DNA of 12,029 bases from Actinomycetes bacterium (GTDB lineage Bacteria > Actinomycetota > Actinomycetes > Propionibacteriales > Nocardioidaceae): positions 1 to 12,029 of the forward strand of contig JAEZEJ010000066.1 of assembly GCA_023417775.1 (NCBI GenBank), given 5' to 3'. The position numbers and the translations under genes were made by a program. The notes under the pieces are model-generated. The model worked only from the letters and a program-made list of their open reading frames with translations. It did no database searches and had not been told where the DNA came from. Positions 6,145-12,029 of this stretch are shown piece by piece; the first letter of the stretch is position 1; every line of letters begins with the position of its first letter.

Positions 6145-7557
6145 GTGGACATTCTTCGCACACCGGTGACCCTCGTGATCGAGGACCCGAGCGCCCTGTC
6201 GGCCGAGGTCTGGCGGGCGCTCGCCGAGGCCGGCGTCAGAGCCGATATCGCGCTGGCGGAGGCCGTGCGCCGCCGCGACCTGTCGAGCGCCGAGGCGTGT
6301 CTGATCGCCACGGGGCCGGGTCTGGTCATGGATCACCCCGGCCTGCTGCGGGCATGGCACCACGACCGCGAGATCGCCGAACAGGCCGGCCCCCGGCTGC
6401 AATGGGCGCTCCGCCTCGACGGCAGCCGGATCCGGCCGCCGCAGCCCCCGTCGTCCCAGGGTGCGGATCGGCTGGTGGCGCGGGCGCTGCGCGCGGTGGG
6501 CGAGCAGGAGGCCGCACTGGAGCGAGCGCTCCCGACGATGATGGGGGTCGCGGTCCGGCTGCGCGACCTCTCGCCCGCGCTCCGCGCGGAGCTGGGGCCG
6601 TGGTCGGCCTTCCTCCACGAGCAGTGCGCGCGAGTGCTCCTGGCCCATAGCGAGATCGACCTGGCGGCGGAGATCCTCGAGCAGGGCGCACGGGAACGGG
6701 GAGACGCCCGCAGCCGCCGCGCCGTGGACGTGCTGCGGGCCCTCCTGGACGCCGTGTCGGGGGACATCGGGTCGGCACGCCGCCGCCTCGCCGAACTCGG
6801 AGAGGCGCGGGCGGACCGGGCTGGGCCGACCCACGCCGCCGCGGAGATCATCGTCGCGGTCGAAGACGGCCGGATCACCGTCGCCCGGCGGCTGGCCGAT
6901 GCGCACGCGGCCGCCGGCCATCCCGACCTGCTGGCGGCGGAGATCGTGCTGCTCGTCGCGGAGCATCGCGGCGAGGACGCCCGCCGGCGCCTGCCGGCTC
7001 TCCCCACCAGGCATCCGATGCGCCGCATCCTCGCCGACGCCCTCGCGCCGGGCGGCCCCGCCGAGTCATGGCACCGGTTGACCGGCATCGACGATCTGGC
7101 GGCCAGGCCACGAGCGCGCCTCCAGCGCGCGGTCCGCGAATACGCCGTGGCGCGCCAGCTCGGACATATCTCGGCGAGCACCGCGGCCGCCCAGCGGATC
7201 GTCGACCTGATGCGGTCGTCCGAGCTCACCTGGCCGCTGCTGTTGCTGAGCGTGCAGGACGCCGGAGCGCTCGCGGAGACCACCGGTCTGAAGATCCGCG
7301 GCGTGGGCGGTGCCTCCTCGGCACTCGACCGGCTCTCCGCCAGCGAGCGCGCCGTGCTGGTCGAGATGGTGCGCGGCGGCACCGAGGCCGAGATCGCGCG
7401 ACGGCTCTACCGGTCGGCCAACACGGTGCGGACCCAGAGGCGCTCGATCTACCGCAAGTTGGCGGTCGACAACCGGGACGACGCCATCGCCATGGCGCTC
7501 GAGGCAGGGCTCGGTCCGCCGTCCCCGAGACCGGGTGCGGCCTCGTGCGATCGGTGA
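6145..7557 (+). CDS. LuxR-family (GerE-type HTH) transcriptional regulator with helical N-terminal region
   Basis: The protein has 470 residues. The C-terminus (about 398-455) is a LuxR/GerE HTH: SASERAVLVEMVRGGTEAE, then IARRLYRSANTVRTQRRSIY and RKL, including the typical T-V-R-T recognition helix. The first 390 residues are Ala/Arg/Leu-rich, mostly helical, and look like TPR- or MalT-type repeats. I see no Walker A motif and no response-regulator receiver domain, so it is neither a full LAL/MalT ATPase nor a two-component regulator. GTG 6145 is the first start in frame. No convincing Shine-Dalgarno precedes it; translation may be leaderless or start at GTG 6166 or 6175. It is divergent from the fused sigma gene and lies directly upstream of the surface protein on the same strand, so the surface-protein gene is the natural candidate target. 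The inducer is unknown. Confidence 0.87.
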   Translation: MDILRTPVTLVIEDPSALSAEVWRALAEAGVRADIALAEAVRRRDLSSAEACLIATGPGLVMDHPGLLRAWHHDREIAEQAGPRLQWALRLDGSRIRPPQPPSSQGADRLVARALRAVGEQEAALERALPTMMGVAVRLRDLSPALRAELGPWSAFLHEQCARVLLAHSEIDLAAEILEQGARERGDARSRRAVDVLRALLDAVSGDIGSARRRLAELGEARADRAGPTHAAAEIIVAVEDGRITVARRLADAHAAAGHPDLLAAEIVLLVAEHRGEDARRRLPALPTRHPMRRILADALAPGGPAESWHRLTGIDDLAARPRARLQRAVREYAVARQLGHISASTAAAQRIVDLMRSSELTWPLLLLSVQDAGALAETTGLKIRGVGGASSALDRLSASERAVLVEMVRGGTEAEIARRLYRSANTVRTQRRSIYRKLAVDNRDDAIAMALEAGLGPPSPRPGAASCDR

Positions 7558-7601
7558 CCACGAGGCCGCTGGCCCGGCGGTACCGGGCGGGCTCCTCCCG
7601 A

Positions 7602-7613
7602 GGGACTAGTCCC
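7602..7613. promoter_or_regulatory. Perfect 12-bp palindrome upstream of the surface-protein gene
   Basis: GGGACTAGTCCC is fully self-complementary with no spacer. It lies 45 bp after the LuxR-type gene and 142 bp before the surface-protein ATG. It contains CTAG, a tetramer usually scarce in high-GC genomes. A spacerless dyad of this size suits a dimeric HTH regulator better than a hairpin terminator, because the loop would be too small. The adjacent LuxR-type protein is the obvious candidate binder. This is inference. Confidence 0.55.
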
Positions 7614-7633
7614 CCGGCTCGTCGGGGCCAGAC

Positions 7634-7654
7634 CGGGGTGAAAACGGGGGTGAA
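7634..7654 (+). repeat. Two 9-bp direct repeats with 12-bp phasing in the surface-protein leader
   Basis: CGGGGTGAA at 7634-7642 and GGGGGTGAA at 7646-7654 differ only in the first base and are offset by 12 bp, slightly more than one helical turn. They sit between the 12-bp palindrome and the start codon. They could be a tandem operator or chance in G-rich sequence. Confidence 0.4.
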
Positions 7655-7704
7655 CTCCGCCGAGGAAAGGATCCGGCGGCATCTCGACCACGAAGGATCA
7701 TCAG

Positions 7705-7721
7705 GCGGACCAGCGGTCCGC
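7705..7721 (+). promoter_or_regulatory. Short hairpin in the 5' leader of the surface-protein gene
   Basis: GCGGACC at 7705-7711 is exactly complementary to GGTCCGC at 7715-7721, leaving a 3-nt loop. It ends 18 nt before the AAGGAG ribosome site (7740-7745) and does not include it. There is no T-run, so it is unlikely to be a terminator. It may stabilise the leader or be a protein-binding dyad. Confidence 0.4.
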
Positions 7722-7739
7722 GCCACCTGCAGCACTGTG

Positions 7740-7745
7740 AAGGAG
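7740..7745 (+). promoter_or_regulatory. Ribosome binding site of the surface-protein gene
   Basis: AAGGAG lies 10 nt before ATG 7756 and supports this start. The encoded protein then begins with an Arg-rich n-region and a hydrophobic signal-peptide core. Confidence 0.8.
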
Positions 7746-7755
7746 TAGCTCTCGC

Positions 7756-10700
7756 ATGAGGGAAAGACACCAGACCGCCCGGGACGTCCCCCGGCAGCAA
7801 CGCCCACTGGGAGCGGCGCGACGACTGTTGATCGTCGTGGCCGCCGTCCTGGTCGGCTTCGCCGGGGCGCTGGTGACGGTGGCGTCGCCCGCGTCGGCCG
7901 CGCCCAATCCGAAGATCATCGTCGACGGCATCGAGCTGAGCTGGGACGGCGAGGGACAGGTCGAGATCGGCGACACCCTCAGACTCGACGGCACCTGGGA
8001 TGCCAGCGATGCCGAGCCGGTGGAGGGCGACACCTTCTACGTCGGCCTGCCGCCGGAGCTCCGCTTCGACACCGCCATCCCCTTCGACCTGCTCGGCGCC
8101 GACGGCGAGACCTGGGGCAGCTGCCTCACGGACCCCGCCAGCGCACAGGCGCTGTGCACGCTCAACGACCGGGTCGAGGACTGGGACGGCGCCCGAGGCA
8201 CCTTCTTCTTCGAGGTCACCGCGAACCAGCGCACCGAGGCCACCGAGGTGACCGTCGACGCCAATGGCGAGGGTCGTCCCGTCGTGGTGCCCGGTGAGGG
8301 CGGCATCGGCGACGGCATCGAGCTGCCCGGCGAGGTCTCGAAGTCCGGTGTGATGAACGGCAACAACTGGTCGATGACCTGGACGGTCGATGTTCCCGGC
8401 GCCAATATGAGCGGCCAGGACACCGTCACCATCACCGACACCCTCGGCGCGGGTCATGTGCTCTGCGAGCAGCCCGGGTTCAAGGTCGAGACCGTCCGCG
8501 GTGACACCGTGAACGATGTCACCGGCATCGCGACCTTCGACGGCGAGCCGGGCGACGCCCAGTTCGGCATCGTCCTCACGGCCCCGCAGGGCGGCTTCTC
8601 CGCGGACGTCACCTACCGCATCACCTACCGGACCTGCACGCCCGACGGGCGGATCGACGAGGCCGGCACCACCTACGACAACTCGGCTCAGGTCGAGGGC
8701 TGGGGCGAGGCCGGCGTCGGCATCGGCCAGGTCACCAACCGGCCGTGGCAGCTGGGCATCAACAAGTCCGGCAGCGTGCTCGGCGGTACCGAGCGCAATG
8801 GCAAGATCCGCTGGACCATCGAGATCCCCGGCAGCAAGCTGGTCGGCAAGGACGGCTTCACGCTGGCGGACACCCTCGGCGGCGACCACGCGCTCTGCGA
8901 GGACACCGTCTCGGGCATCCGGGTGTTCGAGCGGTACGGCCCGAGCAACGACCGGCGCGCCAACATCACCGATCAGCTGGTCGCGACCCCCGGGGCGTCG
9001 ACCGACACCTCCTTCGCCGTCGACTTCGCGATCGCGGAGGGCTCCGAGCTGGAGTTCAGGGACTCGGACTGGCGCTACGTCATCGAGTACACCACCTGCG
9101 CCACCGCCGACGGCCTTCCCGAGGGCGGCACCCCGTTCACCAACTCCGCGAGCATCGACGGCGAGGTCGCGACCGGCGGCACGCAGGTGCCCGGCCGCGC
9201 CGAGGGCAAGGGCGGATCCATCAATACCGGCACGGTCGTGATCGGCGACGAGGACTACCTGCCGCAGACCACCGTCAACTGGAATGTGCGGATCCCCGGC
9301 GAGAAGCTGGCCGATCTCGACGAGGCGCTGACGATCACCGACCAGCTGAGCAGCACCCATCAGGTGTGCGAGGGCGGCGAGAGCGTCGCCGAGTCGCTGC
9401 GGCTGCGGGTCCGCGCGATCGATCAGATCAACAACGGCGGCCTGGCCACGGTCGATCTGACCTCCTCGACCCAGGCCGGCTACGACCCGGAGACGGGAAG
9501 GATCACCTTCACCCTCGACCCGGCCGATGGGTTCAGCCGCGAGTACCAGTACCTCATCGAGTACACGACCTGCACGACCAGCGGCGGCATGGACGCTCCC
9601 GGCACGGTCTACAGCAACGAGGTCGCGTTCAGCACGATCGTGTGGAACAACTCGATCACGCAGAACAACCGCGCGGGCGGCACCGGCCAGGGAGTGACCC
9701 GCGGCTCGGTCGCGATCTCCAAGGACCTCTCCGCCACCGCGGGTGCGCAGTTCGTGCCGGCCGGCACGGAGTTCACGGTGCACGTGGCCGAGGTCGACCC
9801 GGCGGGTGTGACGCAGAACGAGTACGACCTCCGGGTCCCGCTCGACGGTGATCCGGTCAGCGGCTTCACGCCGCGTGGGGCCGGGTGGACCTTCGAGCTG
9901 TCGGAGCCGACCTTCCCGTCGATCCCGGGCGTCGTCTTCGGCACGCCGGTGTTCGCCGAGTCGACCGGCGTCACCCCCTCCGAGGACGGGTCCACCGCGG
10001 TCGTCGCGGTCACGCCCCGGACGAATGTCGCGGTCCAGCTGACCAATGCCGCGCAGCTGGGCAGCCTGAACATCGTCAAGGAGATCGAGGGGGCGGCGGC
10101 CGGACTGGTCGACGCCGATCAGGAGTTCATGATCAACGCCTCGATCGACGTCAGCGCTCTGGGCGAGGGCTTCCCGGCGCAGCCGGACCGCCAGTTCCCG
10201 GTCACGGCCGGTGAGCCCTATCAGCTCGCCGATCTGCCGATCGGCGCCGTGGTCACCTTCTCGGAGGCCGTGCCCGCCGATGACGACGTATTGACCTGGG
10301 GCCCGGCGCGCATCACGCCGGAGACGATCGAGGTGACCGCCGAGCACGTCAGCACGCCGGCCACCATCACCGTCACCAACTCGGTGGAGCGCACGGTCGG
10401 GACCTTCTCGCTCTCGAAGGAGGTCACCGGTGCCCAGGCCGACAACCCGGCGGTGCCCGACGCGGTCGAGGTCATCGCGACCTGGACCGAGGAGGGCGGC
10501 TCCGAGCAGACCAAGGCCCTGTCGTTGCCGACCGACGGCTCGGCCGTCGATCTCGGCGAACAGCTCCTCATCGGCACCCGGGTCACCCTGACCGAGACGC
10601 CGCTGGCGGACGGGTCGAGCATCGCCTGGGGCGCGCCGGTCTGGTCTGGCACCGGAGTCAGCATCGACGGCGAGTCGGCCGTCGTGACGGTGGGTCGCGA

Positions 10701-11925
10701 TGCCGAGGCGCATGTCACGGTCGAGAACCACGCCGCGACCTCCACGGCGGGACTCAGCCTGCTCAAGGGCATCGCCGGTGAGGCGGCCGGCGAGGTCGGC
10801 GACGATGCGGAGTTCCCGGTCACCGTGACCTGGACGGATGCCGAGGGCGAGGAGCAGACGCGTGAGCTGATGATCAACGCCCGTGAGCCGGTCGACCTGG
10901 GTGAGGATCTGCCCGCCGGGACGGTCGTGACGATCACCGAAGGCGACGCCCCCGAGATCGACACCGTGATCTGGGACGCGATCACCATCGGCGGCGATGA
11001 CGTCACCGATCACGGCGACGGCAGTGCCACCGTGGTGGTCTCCGACCAGCAGAGCGAGGTCACGCTGGTCACGGTGACCAATGAGGCCACCTGGGCGCCG
11101 GGCACCTTCTCGCTGAGCAAGGAGCTCGTCGGGGTGGCGCCGGATCACGGCGACGTCCCCGGGACGTTCACCGTCGTCGCCCGCTGGCTCGACGCGGACG
11201 GTGCGGAGCAGTCCGCCGAGCTGACGGTCCCGACCGATGGCACGGTCGTGCCCTTCGGCGAGGACCTGCCGCACGGCACCGAGGTCTCGCTGAGCGAGGT
11301 CCGGCCGGAGGACTCGGCCAGCTTCACCTGGAACCGCCCGACGTGGGACGGCGACCGTGTCGAGGCTCATGACGACGGCACCGCGGTGGTCACGATCGGC
11401 GCGGCATCCGATGCCTCGGTCGAGCTGACCAATTCGGTGACCGCCCTGAGCGGGAGCGTGAAGCTGATCAAGGCGCTCGACGGCGACGGTGCCGGCGCGG
11501 TGCCCAGCGGGACCTCGTTCCCGGTGCGGGCCTCCTGGGTCGACCTCCAGGGCGAGCCGCAGCACCTCGACACCGAGGTCACCGCGGGCACGCCGGTCGT
11601 GATCGACGGGGTGCTGCTCGGCACGAAGGTCACGCTCACCGAGTCCGCGACCGAGTCCGAGCTGCCGTCCACCATCCGGTGGAGCTCGGTGCGGTGGAGC
11701 TCGGAGGATGTCGAGGCCACGAGCGATGAGAAGGCGAAGGCCGCCTCGTTCACGATCGTGGGCGCCGACGGCCAGCAGGCCGCGGTCACGGTGACCAATG
11801 CCTTCGACGAGCTGGACACGATGCCGAGCACCGGCGCCCCCGAGGGGCTCGCCTGGATGGTGCTGGCCGGTCTGGCGGCCCTGGCGGGAGGTGGCCTGAT
11901 GGCGCAGCGCCTGCGGAGGCGCTGA
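7756..11925 (+). CDS. Sortase-anchored surface protein with CnaA-like repeats and six DUF5979/CnaB-like domains
   Basis: Secreted, wall-anchored fibrous protein of 1389 residues. A signal peptide (1 to about 48, cleavage near ASA-AP) precedes an N-terminal domain (about 50-190) with Cys123/Cys134. Three CnaA-like repeats follow (about 193-320, 334-480, 488-645). Each has a W-x-(I/V)-x-(I/V)-PG strand, a T(I/L)(T/A)D motif, a Cys pair and a YxN/FTN motif. Six domains of about 115 residues follow (649-1351), of the DUF5979 or prealbumin-like CnaB type, each ending in a (T/E)N motif. The C-terminus is a sorting signal: MPSTG at 1356-1360, hydrophobic 1363-1381, then RLRRR. The architecture is that of a Gram-positive adhesin or pilin-like stalk stabilised by isopeptide bonds. 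No sortase gene is in the window. It follows the LuxR-type gene after 198 bp of leader and is followed by a strong hairpin. The ligand cannot be told from the sequence. Confidence 0.93.
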   Translation: MRERHQTARDVPRQQRPLGAARRLLIVVAAVLVGFAGALVTVASPASAAPNPKIIVDGIELSWDGEGQVEIGDTLRLDGTWDASDAEPVEGDTFYVGLPPELRFDTAIPFDLLGADGETWGSCLTDPASAQALCTLNDRVEDWDGARGTFFFEVTANQRTEATEVTVDANGEGRPVVVPGEGGIGDGIELPGEVSKSGVMNGNNWSMTWTVDVPGANMSGQDTVTITDTLGAGHVLCEQPGFKVETVRGDTVNDVTGIATFDGEPGDAQFGIVLTAPQGGFSADVTYRITYRTCTPDGRIDEAGTTYDNSAQVEGWGEAGVGIGQVTNRPWQLGINKSGSVLGGTERNGKIRWTIEIPGSKLVGKDGFTLADTLGGDHALCEDTVSGIRVFERYGPSNDRRANITDQLVATPGASTDTSFAVDFAIAEGSELEFRDSDWRYVIEYTTCATADGLPEGGTPFTNSASIDGEVATGGTQVPGRAEGKGGSINTGTVVIGDEDYLPQTTVNWNVRIPGEKLADLDEALTITDQLSSTHQVCEGGESVAESLRLRVRAIDQINNGGLATVDLTSSTQAGYDPETGRITFTLDPADGFSREYQYLIEYTTCTTSGGMDAPGTVYSNEVAFSTIVWNNSITQNNRAGGTGQGVTRGSVAISKDLSATAGAQFVPAGTEFTVHVAEVDPAGVTQNEYDLRVPLDGDPVSGFTPRGAGWTFELSEPTFPSIPGVVFGTPVFAESTGVTPSEDGSTAVVAVTPRTNVAVQLTNAAQLGSLNIVKEIEGAAAGLVDADQEFMINASIDVSALGEGFPAQPDRQFPVTAGEPYQLADLPIGAVVTFSEAVPADDDVLTWGPARITPETIEVTAEHVSTPATITVTNSVERTVGTFSLSKEVTGAQADNPAVPDAVEVIATWTEEGGSEQTKALSLPTDGSAVDLGEQLLIGTRVTLTETPLADGSSIAWGAPVWSGTGVSIDGESAVVTVGRDAEAHVTVENHAATSTAGLSLLKGIAGEAAGEVGDDAEFPVTVTWTDAEGEEQTRELMINAREPVDLGEDLPAGTVVTITEGDAPEIDTVIWDAITIGGDDVTDHGDGSATVVVSDQQSEVTLVTVTNEATWAPGTFSLSKELVGVAPDHGDVPGTFTVVARWLDADGAEQSAELTVPTDGTVVPFGEDLPHGTEVSLSEVRPEDSASFTWNRPTWDGDRVEAHDDGTAVVTIGAASDASVELTNSVTALSGSVKLIKALDGDGAGAVPSGTSFPVRASWVDLQGEPQHLDTEVTAGTPVVIDGVLLGTKVTLTESATESELPSTIRWSSVRWSSEDVEATSDEKAKAASFTIVGADGQQAAVTVTNAFDELDTMPSTGAPEGLAWMVLAGLAALAGGGLMAQRLRRR
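8332..9690 (+). repeat. Three CnaA-like repeats within the surface protein
   Basis: Shared landmarks by repeat. Repeat 1 has Lys196, Asp228, Cys237, Cys294 and Asn309. Repeat 2 has Lys337, Asp372, Cys381, Cys448 and Asn463. Repeat 3 has Thr491 where the Lys is expected, then Asp529, Cys538, Cys606 and Asn621. Lys-Asp-Asn is the set used for CnaA-type isopeptide bonds; the cysteines fit one disulfide per repeat. The repeats are diverged in sequence, so they are old and not recently amplified. Confidence 0.75.
9700..11808 (+). repeat. Six CnaB/DUF5979-like domains within the surface protein
   Basis: Domain boundaries run at about 649, 769, 882, 996, 1116 and 1233. Each has a first-strand Lys, a central Glu and a last-strand Asn: K656/E717/N764, K775/E837/N875, K888/E947/N991, K1004/E1062/N1109, K1122/E1181/N1226 and K1239/E1296/N1348. 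This is the arrangement that forms Lys-Asn isopeptide bonds in CnaB domains. Domains 3 and 5 are closest, both beginning GTFSLSKE. Confidence 0.8.
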
Positions 11926-11933
11926 CCGAGACC

Positions 11934-11975
11934 CCCACGGCGCGGGCTTAGCTCCCGAGGCGCCCGCGCCGTGGG
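11934..11975 (+). terminator. Strong GC-rich hairpin terminator after the surface-protein gene
   Basis: A perfect 14-bp stem (11934-11947 with 11962-11975) encloses a 14-nt loop. It starts 9 bp after the stop codon. No T-run follows, as is common for actinobacterial terminators. Confidence 0.85.
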
Positions 11976-11978
11976 CCT

Positions 11979-11999
11979 TCACATGAACCGCGCATGTGA
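11979..11999. repeat. Second small inverted repeat after the terminator
   Basis: TCACATG at 11979-11985 and CATGTGA at 11993-11999 are exact inverted repeats with a 7-nt spacer. It may be a second hairpin of the terminator region or an operator for a gene beyond the window. The half-sites resemble CRP half-sites but in the reversed order. Confidence 0.4.
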
Positions 12000-12008
12000 G
12001 GGAGGGGC

Positions 12009-12029
12009 GGGGGGGGGGGGGGGGGGGGG
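12009..12029. other. Terminal run of 21 G, probable contig-end artefact
   Basis: The window ends in 21 consecutive G after GGAGGGGC. No such homopolymer occurs elsewhere in the window. Poly-G read tails are a known artefact of two-colour sequencing, so this end should not be read as biology. Confidence 0.75.

Noticed and set aside
7606..11982. A 1458-codon open frame on the minus strand, opposite the surface protein
   Set aside because: It is the mirror of the real gene in high-GC DNA: composition is dominated by Gly, Arg, Asp and His, there is no domain, signal or ribosome site, and it runs through the terminator hairpin.
1..12029. CRISPR arrays, tRNA or rRNA genes, insertion sequences, attachment sites
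   Set aside because: No regularly spaced repeats, tRNA-like cloverleaf, rRNA sequence, transposase motifs or flanking terminal repeats were seen.

Overview
The window is very GC-rich. Its codon usage, ATGA-type gene overlaps, sortase-anchored surface protein and tract of actinobacterial-style regulators point to a high-GC Gram-positive actinobacterium. A Brachybacterium/Microbacterium-like micrococcalean is a guess, since no marker gene is present. The right edge ends in 21 consecutive G, which looks like a contig end or sequencing artefact.

Left part (about 45-4332, + strand): a cobalamin-uptake operon. A -10-like TATACT at 67-72 precedes a recognisable cobalamin riboswitch (about 78-228). 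Four tightly coupled genes follow: an ECF transmembrane protein (EcfT, TTG start), a fused double ATPase (EcfA-A'), a substrate-binding membrane S component, and a secreted, membrane-tethered DUF4430 (transcobalamin-C-terminal-like) protein. Every junction overlaps by 4 or 7 bases. The riboswitch fixes the likely substrate as vitamin B12 or a related corrinoid. The fourth protein is the likely extracellular capture partner.

Middle (4346-7557): two divergent regulators separated by 143 bp. On the minus strand is a single-polypeptide ECF-type sigma factor fused to a zinc-finger anti-sigma-like segment, hydrophobic segment(s), a (Pro-Glu)9 stalk and a DUF11/Ig-like C-terminal domain. On the plus strand is a 470-residue regulator with a C-terminal LuxR-type HTH and a long helical N-terminal half. 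The intergenic region holds a nearly perfect CRP/FNR-type palindrome.

Right part (7558-12029): a 198-bp leader with a perfect 12-bp palindrome, a 12-bp-phased direct repeat and a short hairpin. It precedes a 1389-residue secreted surface protein. That protein has an N-terminal domain, three CnaA-like repeats with paired cysteines, six CnaB/DUF5979-like domains that each keep a Lys-Glu-Asn set expected for intramolecular isopeptide bonds, and a sorting signal with the variant motif MPSTG. A 14-bp-stem terminator follows.

Working hypothesis: the fused sigma factor and the LuxR-type protein regulate the adjacent self-crosslinking surface fibre. This is inferred from adjacency and shared domain types only. 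The cobalamin operon is probably an independent neighbour, convergent with the sigma gene and only 13 bp from it.
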